A stretch of 64,000 bases of DNA, from positions 3,072,501 to 3,136,500 of the forward strand of contig NZ_CP162139.1 in NCBI RefSeq assembly GCF_040833985.1. Reading direction: 5' to 3'. Made by a program: the position numbers and the translations under genes. Below, in pieces: positions 16,709-26,686 of this stretch (positions are counted from its first letter, which is position 1; each line of letters starts with the position of its first letter). This DNA is from Leptospira sp. WS4.C2. GTDB taxonomy: Bacteria > Spirochaetota > Leptospiria > Leptospirales > Leptospiraceae. The notes beneath the pieces are model-generated. The model had not been told where the DNA came from. It searched no databases and saw nothing but the letters and a program-made list of their open reading frames with translations.

Positions 16709-17167
16709 TTAAGGTTTTTTATAATCTACTTTTTCAACAAAGTATCTACGAAATATCACAGTGATTTCTTTATCGGGAGGAGATTCGCCAGAATACTTAC
16801 TAATAGGTCTTTTATAAACCCAGTATTCTCTGTCGCCGCCACGTTTGATTTCATCTGGATCACCGATATACTCTCTTACAAAATTACCGTTTTTTCCAGG
16901 TAAGGTATCCTTAATATCTTTCCGAAGTTTCATTCCAGCTAATTGTTCCACTGTTAACTGCGCCAAAACTTCCTCACGTTTTTCATCTTCCGATTGGATG
17001 TCTTTTGCCGACTTGGACATAAATTCACGGCACTTAATTTCATCCTGAAAAGTCTTCATACAATTTTCAAAAAGACTCTCTTGATTTTTCACTTCCAAAG
17101 TGCGCGCACATGAAGCCGTTAGAAACAATGTAATTAGTATCAGGGATCTGTTCACAAACCCTCCCAT
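16709..17167 (-). CDS. Lipoprotein with possible BamE/SmpA-like domain
   Basis: 152 residues with a short signal peptide and lipobox 'FLTASCARTL'. The N-terminal half is helical and acidic. The last 60 residues ('GNFVREYIGDPDEIKRGGDREYWVYKR') recall the BamE/SmpA fold, where G-P and W-Y residues are typical. A BamE-like role at the outer membrane assembly site is only a suggestion. ATG at 17167 has GAGG upstream; a GTG four codons later has an even better GGGAGGG, so the start could be either. Divergent from the chemoreceptor gene. Confidence 0.65.
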   Translation of the reverse strand: MGGFVNRSLILITLFLTASCARTLEVKNQESLFENCMKTFQDEIKCREFMSKSAKDIQSEDEKREEVLAQLTVEQLAGMKLRKDIKDTLPGKNGNFVREYIGDPDEIKRGGDREYWVYKRPISKYSGESPPDKEITVIFRRYFVEKVDYKKP

Positions 17168-17269
17168 TCTTTCCTCTATAAAATTAAATGATTGCTTTAT
17201 TGAAAATCAATAATCGTTAGAGGTTAAGTGGAATTTTTTTTCGTCCACTCCAGGAAGATATAAGATTCT

Positions 17270-19312
17270 ATGTCAAAATTTCTCTCAAGGTTTTCCATCC
17301 AGAGCAGACTCCTACTTCTACCGATCCCGCTCATTGTATCACTATTCATCATTCTGCTCATTTTAGTACGTTCTCTAAATGGAACGATTGAATTTGCAAA
17401 AAAAGAACAATTGGGAATCCATACGATTAAGCCAATCTACCTGGCTTACCGAGAAGGTTTGAAGCGGTTAAAAATTGGAAAAGAGAATACTGCCGATTTG
17501 GTTCCGCTCATAGAATCAGCGAAAATTAAAATCCAAGAAACGGAACTCCTACCAAATGACACTAAAGAAATTACAACTTGGATCAAATACACAAAACTTA
17601 CAAATTTTGACCAAGTCACTTCCAGAAATTTTCTAAATGATACTCAGGAATTAGCCTTAAAAGTAGGTGATTTTTCCAATCTCATCCTCGACCCAGAAGT
17701 GAATTCCTATTATCAAATGGAGATTATTTTCTTTAGAGTTCCTGAAATTCTAAAAAATATTGGAGTTTTGAATGAAGTGATTCGAGAAGAATATTTAAAT
17801 ACAAATGGAAAAAGCAAACAATACTCTAGCGTAAGTTATACGAAAGCACTTATTTCTATTAACTTTATTGAATCAACTTGTAAAGAAATTCAAAAATCAT
17901 TTACAAAATCTATCGAAGACGAATCACCTTATGCGGAAGAATTAAAAAAAATAACGATAGAATCAAAAACATCTTGTGACGGGTATTTACAGGAATTAAA
18001 AAAGACATTTATCCAATCGAATTCCAAACCAAACTCTACTGAGGAGCTATTTGTTCTTTTGGAGAAAGGGACAAAAATTGCTGGAACCATTCAAGACAGT
18101 TCGATTACGATACTTGAAAAACTTGTCAATGATAGAATCCAATTATTATCTTTGCAAAGAAATATAAATATTGGCTTGGTTTTTGTTTCTCTACTCATTT
18201 CCATCTTATTTGTTATTTTTATATTTCGAAGTATCAACAATCCTTTAGTTACTGTCCTTTCTAAAGTAAATGAACTCTCAAGTGGTGCAGCTGACTTAAC
18301 CAAAACTCTTCCTGATTTTGGTTCCAATGAAATTGGGAAAATAACAAATGCTATTAATCTTTTTCTAAAAAATTTAAATCACATAATGAACCAGTTGAAA
18401 ATCTCAGTAAGTGATTCCGAAAAAGTATCCTATAAATTGAAACAAGATGCCGTATCCGTTTCTGACAATGCATCTTCCTTGGCAGCCATCTCAGAAGAAT
18501 CTGCTGCATCCTTGGAAGAACTTACCACTTCTTTTGAAATTATGTTTCAATTCATCACAAATGAAACAAAGAACATTATAAAGATCACAGAAGAAATGAA
18601 AACTATTGAAGGATCTATCTTCAATATCGAAAAGGCCCTATTACAATTAACTGATCAATCCCTTACTTCTATCAACTTAGCCAATTTGGGAAACGTTGCT
18701 GTGCAAAACACAAATCAAGCAATGTCAGAAATTCGGTCCGTTACCAAAGAGATTACTGGAATCGTTGAACTGATTACAGAAATTTCGGAAAGAACCAACT
18801 TACTGGCATTAAATGCAAGTATCGAAGCAGCTCGAGCCGGTGATGCTGGAATGGGATTTGCCGTCGTTGCAGAAGAGATTTCCAAACTCGCCGATAAAAC
18901 ACAATTCTCTGTCAAAAACATTAAAAAACTCATCGATAGAAGTAATTCTGTAGTAAACGCAGGGGCAAACCATGTTCATGAAACAGTAAATGCACTTAGC
19001 GAAATTGTAGAACAATCCAACCGAATGCAAATTGGTGTCGATGATTTAAAAACAGAAATGACAACACAAACGAATAGTTTAGTCAACGTGACGAATGAAT
19101 TAAACGGATTACAAGAAATGGCAGAAACCATTGAGTTTTCTAGTAAAGAACAAAAAAAAGCCTCTGAAGATATGGTAAACACTATCAATACTCTATCTGG
19201 AAGTGCACAAGAACTTGCAAACAATTCAGAAGACTTAAACCAAGTAAGCCAAAAGATCGGAGAAATTGCAGAGACGATAGCTTTAGTGGCCAACTCATTC
19301 CAAACGCAGTAG
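17270..19312 (+). CDS. Methyl-accepting chemotaxis protein
   Basis: 680 residues. An N-terminal membrane helix (about 15-40), a mostly helical periplasmic sensor of about 260 residues and a second membrane helix ('[19 protein letters not shown]') are followed by a HAMP domain with '[20 protein letters not shown]'. The cytoplasmic signalling domain has the hairpin tip '[20 protein letters not shown]' then '[18 protein letters not shown]', which binds CheA/CheW. The sensor resembles helical-bundle nitrate/amine-type ligand domains but the ligand is unknown. It is monocistronic by spacing. Confidence 0.92.
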   Translation: MSKFLSRFSIQSRLLLLPIPLIVSLFIILLILVRSLNGTIEFAKKEQLGIHTIKPIYLAYREGLKRLKIGKENTADLVPLIESAKIKIQETELLPNDTKEITTWIKYTKLTNFDQVTSRNFLNDTQELALKVGDFSNLILDPEVNSYYQMEIIFFRVPEILKNIGVLNEVIREEYLNTNGKSKQYSSVSYTKALISINFIESTCKEIQKSFTKSIEDESPYAEELKKITIESKTSCDGYLQELKKTFIQSNSKPNSTEELFVLLEKGTKIAGTIQDSSITILEKLVNDRIQLLSLQRNINIGLVFVSLLISILFVIFIFRSINNPLVTVLSKVNELSSGAADLTKTLPDFGSNEIGKITNAINLFLKNLNHIMNQLKISVSDSEKVSYKLKQDAVSVSDNASSLAAISEESAASLEELTTSFEIMFQFITNETKNIIKITEEMKTIEGSIFNIEKALLQLTDQSLTSINLANLGNVAVQNTNQAMSEIRSVTKEITGIVELITEISERTNLLALNASIEAARAGDAGMGFAVVAEEISKLADKTQFSVKNIKKLIDRSNSVVNAGANHVHETVNALSEIVEQSNRMQIGVDDLKTEMTTQTNSLVNVTNELNGLQEMAETIEFSSKEQKKASEDMVNTINTLSGSAQELANNSEDLNQVSQKIGEIAETIALVANSFQTQ

Positions 19313-19423
19313 CTAACTTTGCCTAGTGGCAAAAGATCCTACTGATTATATTTTAGAAAATTCTACGGATTCATAAAACCAAATCCAAAAATAGGATTGC
19401 TGGATTAGGGTTCCATTCCCTGT

Positions 19424-20506
19424 TTGGTTTCTATGTTCTCGCCTTTATCTCTTTACATCTTCAAATCATATTCCAAAATACCTATATTCTTAATATTCCA
19501 AATAATATTGGTTAGCTGTATATTAAATGATGCGAAAAATAACAATAAAAACTTAATTAACAATTTAATAGTTAGTAATTTTGTATCCAATTACGTTTAT
19601 GCTTCAGAACTACAAACAATAGTTAGAGAAAAAATTGGCATTCTACCAAACTCAGTTCCAGGTTCCGAACCCGATACGAGTGCACAGATTAGTTTAGGCA
19701 ATAAACTCTTCAGAGATAATCAACTTTCTTCTAACCATGTGCAATCCTGTCTTACCTGTCATCCCATTGATGGTAATGCTGCGGGAATGGACCGGCAATC
19801 AACATCGCGAGGAACATTCGGTCAGTTGGGCAGAAGAAATACTCCTACAATCCTCAACGTTGGCTTTTTACCTGTCATTTTTTGGGATGGTAGAAGAGAC
19901 ACATTGTACAACCAAGCGATTGATCCGTTTATCAATCCATTAGAGATGTCATTACCATCCGAAGCAGAATTACTTCTACGAATCCAAAACGATTCTACTT
20001 ATGCTCCGTTCTTTGCAAATGCATTTCCAAACTCTCCTACTCCGAGCATCCATACTATACGTCTTGCTTTAGTTGCTTTTGAGAGGTCTCTCGTATCAAA
20101 ATCTCGATTTGATGATTTCATAGAATCTAATGTACCATCTCTAAATAAAGATGAGTTAGATGGATTGAAAATATTCCTCGATGTAGGATGTACAAATTGT
20201 CATAGCCAAAGCCTGCTTGGTGGATCTCAATTTTCAAAATTAGATAACGTTTATCCATATAATTCAAATGATATGGGAAGATCCGAATTTACTGGAAATC
20301 CTGAAGATAATTATTTCTTTAAAGTTCCACCTCTTCGAAACGTAGCATTGACTGCACCCTACTTTCATGATGGTAGCGTACCAACACTCAAAGAGGCTGT
20401 GCGCCGAATGAACCATTACAAACTGAACCGGACGATCAATGATTCTGAAATTGATTTGATGATTAGTTTCTTAAAATCCTTATCTGATAAAACAAAGACA
20501 AACTAA
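19424..20506 (+). CDS. Di-haem cytochrome c peroxidase (MauG/CCP family)
   Basis: About 360 residues (TTG at 19424 or ATG at 19433). A signal/anchor segment contains 'IILVSCILND', so it may be a lipoprotein. Two c-type haem motifs are present, 'CLTCH' and 'CTNCH', with family residues between them such as 'RGTFGQLGRRNTPTILNVGF' and 'FWDGRRDTLYNQAIDPFINP', and 'YFHDGSVPTLKEAV' near the end. These periplasmic enzymes reduce H2O2 using cytochrome c electrons, or oxidise protein or metal substrates. The riboswitch begins about 30 bases after the stop, so this gene itself is not controlled by it. Confidence 0.88.
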   Translation: MVSMFSPLSLYIFKSYSKIPIFLIFQIILVSCILNDAKNNNKNLINNLIVSNFVSNYVYASELQTIVREKIGILPNSVPGSEPDTSAQISLGNKLFRDNQLSSNHVQSCLTCHPIDGNAAGMDRQSTSRGTFGQLGRRNTPTILNVGFLPVIFWDGRRDTLYNQAIDPFINPLEMSLPSEAELLLRIQNDSTYAPFFANAFPNSPTPSIHTIRLALVAFERSLVSKSRFDDFIESNVPSLNKDELDGLKIFLDVGCTNCHSQSLLGGSQFSKLDNVYPYNSNDMGRSEFTGNPEDNYFFKVPPLRNVALTAPYFHDGSVPTLKEAVRRMNHYKLNRTINDSEIDLMISFLKSLSDKTKTN

Positions 20507-20534
20507 AATCGTTGACAAAAAATAGCGAGATGGA

Positions 20535-20655
20535 AATTCTGGCATTACCTTCAGGGAGGAAACAGGTGAAAGTCCTGTGCTGACCCGCAACTGTGATGCA
20601 TCAAATATAGTTTAAACTATGTTAGATGATAAGCCAGATCTTCCCCGCAATGTTT
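20535..20655 (+). ncRNA. Cobalamin (B12) riboswitch
   Basis: The conserved core is visible: 'ACAGGTGAAAGTCCTGT' (20562-20578), 'GACCCGCAACTGTGATG' (20582-20598) and the 3' B12-box region 'AAGCCAGATCTTCCCCGC'. Outer stem P1 is formed by TCTGGC (20538-20543) and GCCAGA (20633-20638). These match class-I cobalamin riboswitches, which bind adenosylcobalamin or relatives and turn off downstream genes. A TTGACA at 20512-20517 could be a -35 box, but no -10 that leaves P1 transcribed is clear. The next genes on this strand are two lipoproteins starting at 20868. Confidence 0.88.
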
Positions 20656-20714
20656 TCTCGTGGATTGGGAACTTTGCACACTTATATCTTCTCTGTTTCA
20701 ACAGACGATGTAAA

Positions 20715-20743
20715 GGGGCCCCGAAGGTAAACTCGGGGCGCCC
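20715..20743 (+). promoter_or_regulatory. Strong hairpin between riboswitch and lipoprotein gene
   Basis: GGGGCCCCGA (20715-20724) pairs with TCGGGGCGCCC (20733-20743) over ten base pairs with one bulge and an eight-base loop. No U-tract follows, so it is not a standard terminator. It may belong to the riboswitch's expression platform. Downstream the leader also has a perfect palindrome TATCTATAGATA (20771-20782) and a UUCG-tetraloop hairpin CGTC-TTCG-GACG (20794-20805). The leader from 20656 to 20867 holds nothing else that I can support. Confidence 0.5.
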
Positions 20744-20867
20744 GTATGGAAAAAACACTACTTATATTTCTATCTATAGATATTAAGATTTCCCGTCTTC
20801 GGACGAGGATAAACCTATTTCCTGTTCGTGTTCCCCTAAATTCAAAACAAAATTTAGGAGAATCTAA

Positions 20868-21458
20868 ATGAAAACCACTTTCCAACTAATTATTGCTATT
20901 ATAGCAATAACAATCTTTACGGCTTGCGCCGAAGCAGGCAAAGTAGATGAGTCCGCAGCAAATACAAATTTGTTCGCAGGTTTAATTGTAGGACAACAAC
21001 AAGGCAAATCAAGTATCATTGATTCTTTAGCAGAGATTAGGGGATACTGGAAAGGTGGATTCTGTAGCGGGGGTTCTTGCTCCAGTTTCAGTTCCAACGT
21101 TTCCATCGTACAAGATCCATCTGGATTTGGTATCTGGGCATCTGGCAATAGTTATTTGCGAATCATTGCTGTTGATACTACAAATAGAACATTCATCTAT
21201 CAGTATCTGCCATCCGATACATGGAGTCCGAGTAAATATACAAAAGTACTTTGGACTGCACCTACCACTGTTGGATGTGAAAATTCAGCAAGTAAATGTT
21301 TCTACTACTGCACGGTTTATCCAAACTTTGCCACTCTAACAGAAGCTGAAAATGCAAATCTATCTACTTATAATACTACTGATCCAACAAGAACGGGATG
21401 TGGTGGTTTTGGTTGGAGTAAAGCGCTTTTCGTTTCATCCAATCCAACTAGCTGGTAA
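20868..21458 (+). CDS. Putative lipoprotein under cobalamin riboswitch
   Basis: 196 residues. A signal peptide ends in 'ITIFTACAEAG', with lipobox Cys at about 20. The mature part has a Cys-rich patch ('GGFCSGGSCSSFSSN') and several more cysteines ('GCENSASKCFYYCTVYP'), with beta-rich sequence. 'LAEIRGYWKGGF' and 'TYTKVLW'-like segments suggest a small lipocalin- or barrel-like exported domain, but no family is recognised. A TTTAGGAGA site precedes the ATG. It is the first gene after the riboswitch and is followed after 52 bases by a second lipoprotein, so both are likely corrinoid-responsive. Confidence 0.72.
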   Translation: MKTTFQLIIAIIAITIFTACAEAGKVDESAANTNLFAGLIVGQQQGKSSIIDSLAEIRGYWKGGFCSGGSCSSFSSNVSIVQDPSGFGIWASGNSYLRIIAVDTTNRTFIYQYLPSDTWSPSKYTKVLWTAPTTVGCENSASKCFYYCTVYPNFATLTEAENANLSTYNTTDPTRTGCGGFGWSKALFVSSNPTSW

Positions 21459-21510
21459 AGCAGCTTTGTTTTTGGCTCTGAACCTTTTCAGGGCCAAAGG
21501 GAGTCATTCA

Positions 21511-22368
21511 ATGAAAACTATTTATAACATTACATATGCAACTTTTTTTGTTTTAGTTCTACTTTCATTCCTACTTGCTTGTACACCAGAACCAAAAAAC
21601 AACCAAGTTGAATTATTAGCACTTCTAGGTTCGAATCAAATTGGGAATAATAGCAGGATCAATTGTCCCTCCGGACTTTTACCTGCAAACATTCCATTCG
21701 CAAATACAATCGTCTCAGCCAATTCAACCGTAAGTGGATTCAATGATTCATCGAAAGCCATTAATGGAATTTGTGGTGGTGGGGAACTTTCTGGATCTCT
21801 GGATGTATATGCATTAAACTTAACAGGTGCTGGCGCTACACTGATTTTATCCTGGGCAGGGAAAACTGTAAAAAATGTTGCAGGAGTTGATTTTATTGTC
21901 TATGAAAACTCGTTTCGTGTCACAGAGAGTAATGATCGTTATGCCTTTGATCCAATGGTCGTCCAAGTTTCCTTTGACGGAACAAACTATTGTGGGTTTG
22001 ATCTGAGTGGATTCAATCCATCTGTAGCAGATAGCAACAAAATTTCTTCTTGGCCAGGGTTTGGTGGGCTTAGACCTGTCCTCTATAATATCAGTTCCAA
22101 TGACTTATCACTCGACCAACTTTTCGCATCGACTGGAAGTGGATTTTTATTAGGTGGTGGTGACGGCTTCAATATAGATGATTTAATTACCAGTGCATCT
22201 TGCGATAACACAGCGTTAACCAATATCAAATCAACAGGTTTTAAATTTATAAAAATGATATCTGCTTCGGCAGTGACCAATCCAAACACCGGATCGGGTT
22301 ATGTTTATCCGCATTCCTATACTAACGGTTCTGACATTGATGGTGTGGTGGCTAAGTCCGTAGAATAG
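21511..22368 (+). CDS. Second riboswitch-linked lipoprotein, cell-surface type
   Basis: 285 residues from ATG 21511 (AAAGGGAG upstream; the frame is open to 21352 but that overlaps the previous gene). A signal peptide ends in 'LLSFLLACTPEP'. The mature domain has 'GVDFIVYENSFRVTES' and 'FDPMVVQVSFDGTNYCGFD'. This resembles cell-surface proteins of Bacteroidetes B12-uptake loci, where a 'DF-VYGNAF ... P--V-VS-D' core is typical. With the upstream riboswitch, a role in corrinoid capture at the surface is plausible but unproven. The first 57 codons of the longer frame are out-of-frame overlap and should not be annotated. Confidence 0.72.
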   Translation: MKTIYNITYATFFVLVLLSFLLACTPEPKNNQVELLALLGSNQIGNNSRINCPSGLLPANIPFANTIVSANSTVSGFNDSSKAINGICGGGELSGSLDVYALNLTGAGATLILSWAGKTVKNVAGVDFIVYENSFRVTESNDRYAFDPMVVQVSFDGTNYCGFDLSGFNPSVADSNKISSWPGFGGLRPVLYNISSNDLSLDQLFASTGSGFLLGGGDGFNIDDLITSASCDNTALTNIKSTGFKFIKMISASAVTNPNTGSGYVYPHSYTNGSDIDGVVAKSVE

Positions 22369-22434
22369 TAAATTTAAAATTAGAATCAAAACCTCAAAAG
22401 GCATTTGTTACAACCAAGTTTGATTAAAACCTAT

Positions 22435-22477
22435 CCAACTCTAACCTAAAAGTATTAAACTCATTCGTAAGAGTTGG
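22435..22477. terminator. Possible terminator between convergent genes
   Basis: CCAACTCT (22435-22442) and AGAGTTGG (22470-22477) can pair across a 27-base loop, between the lipoprotein gene and the convergent secA. The long loop and weak T-tract make this tentative. Confidence 0.3.
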
Positions 22478-22504
22478 AAGTTTTATTAAGGGAAAGTTTA
22501 TTTC

Positions 22505-25261
22505 CTATTTTTTTCGACGACTTGATTTTCTTTCAGATCCACCGCCAGAACTAGTTGTGGAAGAAACTTGTGGTTTGGTTTTGTTGGATTTGATTTCGTT
22601 TCCAAACATATCCACTTCCGCTCTTTGTTCCTCACCAATTTTTTTGTATTCTTTCGGTGAAGATTCATCTTGATTGCGATCCGATTCGGTAACTTCAATC
22701 TTTAACAGAAAAGAAACAACTTCGTTTTTAAGACTTTCTACCAACTGGTCAAACATCTTAAACCCTTGCAGTTTGTATTCAATCAAAGGATTCTTTTCAC
22801 CGTAACCAACAGTCCAAATTCCTTCTTTCAAATGATCCATAGCATAAAGATGTTCTTTCCATCTATGATCTAAAATGTCTAAGAACACATTCCTTTCGAT
22901 CGATCGCCAAACCTCTTCCCCAATAGAAGAAACTTTGGATTCATAGAGTTCTTTTACTAACTTGGATACAATTTCAAAAACTTTTAGCTGAGGATTTGCT
23001 TCTTTTTTGAATTGTTTTGGATCAATAGTTTCAGTGATACCTAAACTTTGGATCCACTCATTAAGGGAATCCGCTTCCCAAGCATCCACATTGTTGCCTT
23101 CACAATACAAAATGACTTGGTTTTCAACAACTTCATCAAAGAAATCAACAATGGTTCTCGACATATTCCCTTTGTCTAAGAGTTCATTGCGAATACCGTA
23201 AATATAAATCCTTTGGCGGTTCATCACATCATCGTACTCTAACAAGTGTTTTCTGATGTCAAAGTTATGGCCTTCCACACGTTTTTGCGCACGTGCAATG
23301 GCATTGGATACCATACTATGTTCCAACTCTTGGCCTTCCGGCATCTTCAGAGTATCCATAATACGAGCAATTCGATCCGAACCAAAAATTCGCATCAAAT
23401 CATCTTGTAAGGATAAATAAAATCTAGAAGAACCAGGATCCCCTTGTCTACCTGAACGACCACGAAGTTGGTTATCAATACGGCGGGATTCATGTCTCTC
23501 CGAACCAATGATATGTAAACCACCGGCTCCGATCACAAAGTCATGATCTACTTTCCATTTTTTGGCTTCTGCTAAAATTTTGTTACATTCTTTTTTGATG
23601 TTTTCGTTACGGATTTCTGAAATTTTGGATTCCGCTTCTTCAAACTTTTGTTTGATCAAGTGTTCCCGAAAACTATACACAACTTCTAATTCCGCTTTGG
23701 CTTTAATTCCCAAAGAATCACAAAGTTCATCCAACTTTTCCAAGTCTTCTTTGTATTTTGGTGCACCACCAAGGACAATATCCGTTCCACGACCCGCCAT
23801 GTTCGTAGCGATAGTAATGGCACCAGGACGACCCGCGTTGGCTACAATTTCGGATTCGCGTTCATGTTGTTTTGCATTTAATACGTTATGAGCAATTCCA
23901 TGAGAAGTTAAAAGTTTAGAAAGTACTTCCGATTTTTCGATAGAAATTGTCCCGACTAACACAGGCTGCTTTCTGGAAACTTTTTCCTGAATGTCTTTGA
24001 CAACGGCATCAAACTTTTCACGTTCTGTTTTATAAACACGATCAGGCATGTCTTGACGTTGGATCTTTAAATTGGAAGGAATCACAATGACATCTAAACT
24101 ATAGATTTTTTTGAACTCTTCCGCTTCCGTATCTGCCGTTCCCGTCATACCTGATAACTTCTTATAGATACGGAAATAATTCTGGAAGGTGATGGATGCT
24201 AAGGTTTGTGATTCACGAGCGATTGCCACACCTTCTTTAGCTTCCAAAGATTGGTGTAATCCATCAGAGTATCTTCGACCCTTCATCAATCGACCAGTAA
24301 ACTCATCCACGATGATGACTTCGCCATCTTGAACTACATAATCTTTATCTCTATAAAAAATCTTATGGGCTTTTAAAGCTTGTTGTACGTGATGAACAAG
24401 TTCAATATTTTCAGCTTGGTATAAGTTCTCAACACCTAACAACTCTTCAACGTGATGAACGCCCGCTTCTGATAAAATTACATTTTTTGCTTTTTCATCA
24501 ATCTCGTAATCTTCCCCTTCGATGAGTTTCGGGATAATTTTATTAACTTTGAGGTATTTATCTGTCGATTCTTCCGCAGGACCAGAAATGATAAGAGGGG
24601 TCCTAGCTTCATCTACCAAAATGGAGTCCACTTCATCTACGATCGCATAGTTATGTTGTCTTTGTACGCGGTGTTCTTTGTAACTAACCATGTTATCACG
24701 TAAATAATCAAATCCAAATTCGTTGTTAGTTCCGTATGTGATGTCTGAATTGTAAGCTACCTTTCTCTCTTCATGATCCATATCATGTTGGATCACTCCG
24801 ACCGAGACTTTTAAAAATTCAAACACCGGTCGCATCCAGTTTGCATCCCGCTTCGCCAAATAATCGTTCACTGTGACAACATGAACACCTTCTCCAGAAA
24901 GGGAATTGAGATAAATGGGTAAGGTAGATGTTAATGTCTTTCCTTCTCCCGTTTTCATTTCTGAAATATTTCCCCAATGTAAGGAAATACCACCCATCAT
25001 CTGCACATCAAAATGCCTCATTCCTAAAGTTCGATAAGCCACTTCACGCACTGTGGCAAATGCTTCTGGCAAAACATCATCTAAAGTTTCGCCAGCTGCT
25101 AACCTTTCTTTAAACTTTGTAGTTTGCAAAGATAAGGTTTCGTCGTCCATCGCTTTGATTGCCGGCTCAAAAGAATTAATAGCTTCCACAATGGGATTTA
25201 GTCTTTTTAAATCCCTTTCATACTTACTGCCGAATAAAATTGTTAATATTTTTTGAAACAT
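22505..25261 (-). CDS. secA: Preprotein translocase ATPase SecA
   Basis: 918 residues, the usual SecA length. Walker A '[14 protein letters not shown]' and the DEAD-type '[16 protein letters not shown]' are present, as are '[16 protein letters not shown]' of the second helicase lobe and the preprotein cross-linking and helical scaffold regions. It powers Sec-dependent export across the inner membrane with SecYEG. The C-terminal tail after '[11 protein letters not shown]' is Ser/Thr/Lys-rich and ends '[14 protein letters not shown]'. The CxCxSGx8CH zinc-binding SecB-contact motif found in many SecA proteins is absent. Starts at ATG 25261; the amidotransferase gene upstream is 10 bases away. 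Confidence 0.96.
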   Translation of the reverse strand: MFQKILTILFGSKYERDLKRLNPIVEAINSFEPAIKAMDDETLSLQTTKFKERLAAGETLDDVLPEAFATVREVAYRTLGMRHFDVQMMGGISLHWGNISEMKTGEGKTLTSTLPIYLNSLSGEGVHVVTVNDYLAKRDANWMRPVFEFLKVSVGVIQHDMDHEERKVAYNSDITYGTNNEFGFDYLRDNMVSYKEHRVQRQHNYAIVDEVDSILVDEARTPLIISGPAEESTDKYLKVNKIIPKLIEGEDYEIDEKAKNVILSEAGVHHVEELLGVENLYQAENIELVHHVQQALKAHKIFYRDKDYVVQDGEVIIVDEFTGRLMKGRRYSDGLHQSLEAKEGVAIARESQTLASITFQNYFRIYKKLSGMTGTADTEAEEFKKIYSLDVIVIPSNLKIQRQDMPDRVYKTEREKFDAVVKDIQEKVSRKQPVLVGTISIEKSEVLSKLLTSHGIAHNVLNAKQHERESEIVANAGRPGAITIATNMAGRGTDIVLGGAPKYKEDLEKLDELCDSLGIKAKAELEVVYSFREHLIKQKFEEAESKISEIRNENIKKECNKILAEAKKWKVDHDFVIGAGGLHIIGSERHESRRIDNQLRGRSGRQGDPGSSRFYLSLQDDLMRIFGSDRIARIMDTLKMPEGQELEHSMVSNAIARAQKRVEGHNFDIRKHLLEYDDVMNRQRIYIYGIRNELLDKGNMSRTIVDFFDEVVENQVILYCEGNNVDAWEADSLNEWIQSLGITETIDPKQFKKEANPQLKVFEIVSKLVKELYESKVSSIGEEVWRSIERNVFLDILDHRWKEHLYAMDHLKEGIWTVGYGEKNPLIEYKLQGFKMFDQLVESLKNEVVSFLLKIEVTESDRNQDESSPKEYKKIGEEQRAEVDMFGNEIKSNKTKPQVSSTTSSGGGSERKSSRRKK

Positions 25262-25271
25262 ACCGAGTCCG

Positions 25272-25961
25272 TTATAATTTTATAATATTTCGAAATATCG
25301 TAGTAGCAGTTTCTGCCATTACTTTCTGTTTGCCTGAGATTTCAGAAAAATCACCGGTTCCTTTTTTTATAAACTCTTTGTGAACCGTCTGCCAAACATA
25401 AAGCATCTCTAAAGTTGGTTCCAAATGAGTTTGAAAAGCAAAAATCTTATTTTTATAAGAAAACATTTGGTTCGCGTAAAAATCGCTGGCAAGCAAATGT
25501 TCAGCACCCACGGGAATATCAAAGATATCTTCGTGAAGGTGGAATGCCAAAATAGAATCCTTTTCTATTCCTTTGAAGATTGAATGTTCCGGCTTTAGAA
25601 CTTGAAGTTCAGAGAATCCCGTCTCCGGACCTTTGGTTCCAGGCCGAACATCAGCACCTAACGCCTTCGCAATGATTTGAGAACCCAAACAAATGCCAAT
25701 TAGTTTTTTGTTTGGTAAGGCGGCTATATTGTTTACGATATCATAATATGGTTTAAAAAACTCTTGTTCCTCTGGATCCGCCACGGACTGAGGGCCACCT
25801 AACATAACAATCAAATCGAAATTCAAATGAATTTCTGGCATCAAATGGATTCGTCTATCATAGGCATTTTGATAACTGATCCGGTAACCTGCTTCACGTA
25901 GTAAAGGTTCTAAAATTCCCGGACCTTCACAATCGATAAACCTGATGAATACTGCTCTCAT
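25272..25961 (-). CDS. Class I glutamine amidotransferase-like protein
   Basis: 229 residues forming a single GATase1 domain, similar to stand-alone GMP-synthase-like amidotransferases. The nucleophile elbow is 'IGICLGSQ' (Cys91), and the His-Glu pair is in '[10 protein letters not shown]' (His179, Glu181). '[20 protein letters not shown]' is the oxyanion strand. These enzymes hydrolyse glutamine or gamma-glutamyl compounds; this subfamily is often of unknown substrate. Its ATG overlaps the stop of the thioredoxin-like lipoprotein gene by four bases (ATGA), so the two are coupled. Confidence 0.85.
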   Translation of the reverse strand: MRAVFIRFIDCEGPGILEPLLREAGYRISYQNAYDRRIHLMPEIHLNFDLIVMLGGPQSVADPEEQEFFKPYYDIVNNIAALPNKKLIGICLGSQIIAKALGADVRPGTKGPETGFSELQVLKPEHSIFKGIEKDSILAFHLHEDIFDIPVGAEHLLASDFYANQMFSYKNKIFAFQTHLEPTLEMLYVWQTVHKEFIKKGTGDFSEISGKQKVMAETATTIFRNIIKL

Positions 25962-26539
25962 AATGATTCCATTCCAAACTGGTATCGAAAGAAATTGAAC
26001 TTGGCATCTTTACGAATGAGATCTGTAGACACTTGTTCCGAAATCGATCCTAAAAAATTATAATACAATCGCATGGGTTTTGTAACAAAAAGCATAGTCT
26101 CCGGTGTTCCCGTAATGAGTCCCCCCTCTTTCACTCGGAAAGGTGGCTTCATAAACACAATCGGAACTTGAATTTTCCTATTTTTGACTTCAATGTCCAT
26201 CCGTTCTTTTGCCAACTTGAACGCTTCACCAAACGGGCGATCGTCGGTGATGTCCGGAACAATTTGATACGGATCTACAATCATAAATAAAGCTTTCGAA
26301 GGAAACCGACTTTGAATTTCCGCATGCAGGAGATTGAGTGCCGGGATCTCTTTCCAACAAGGAACACAATCGGGGGAGTATACATTGAGTGCGATTTCCT
26401 CTTTTTCCAGTCGAGAAAAAGAAATTTCGGCACCACTTGCGGTAAGCCCAACCCAAGACTCCTCTCCGAAGTAGGAAGATTTCGCTGGGGCACAGCTAAT
26501 GAGACATAAACTAACAGTTAAGATGAGGGAGGCTTTCAT
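25958..26539 (-). CDS. Thioredoxin-like (TlpA-type) lipoprotein
   Basis: About 193 residues from ATG 26539 (GGGA four bases upstream; a second ATG three codons earlier is possible). Signal peptide and lipobox are 'LCLISCAPAK' with Cys16. 'IALNVYSPDCVPCWKEIPALNLL' contains the redox pair Cys58-Cys61 (CVPC) of a TlpA/ResA-like thioredoxin fold. The later 'VPIVFMKPP' resembles the cis-proline strand and 'GTPETMLFV' continues the fold. It probably acts as a membrane-anchored thiol-disulfide protein, perhaps in cytochrome c maturation. Coupled to the downstream amidotransferase gene. Confidence 0.78.
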   Translation of the reverse strand: MKASLILTVSLCLISCAPAKSSYFGEESWVGLTASGAEISFSRLEKEEIALNVYSPDCVPCWKEIPALNLLHAEIQSRFPSKALFMIVDPYQIVPDITDDRPFGEAFKLAKERMDIEVKNRKIQVPIVFMKPPFRVKEGGLITGTPETMLFVTKPMRLYYNFLGSISEQVSTDLIRKDAKFNFFRYQFGMESL

Positions 26540-26686
26540 AAATCCCATTTATTGGACGGTCCTTCCCCATGGTTTGGACTATAAGAAGGCCTGTAAAGCC
26601 CGTTTTCGAACTTTACCTTGACATCTGACCCCTGCCCCTCAACCTGGTCTAACATTCCACTCTCTTCCATCAGGGAATCAAAGAAA

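Noticed and set aside
20746..20871. 41-codon open frame ending over the ATG of the lipoprotein gene
   Set aside because: It has no ribosome-binding site and its protein has no signal or motif. It lies just after the strong leader hairpin and is probably chance.
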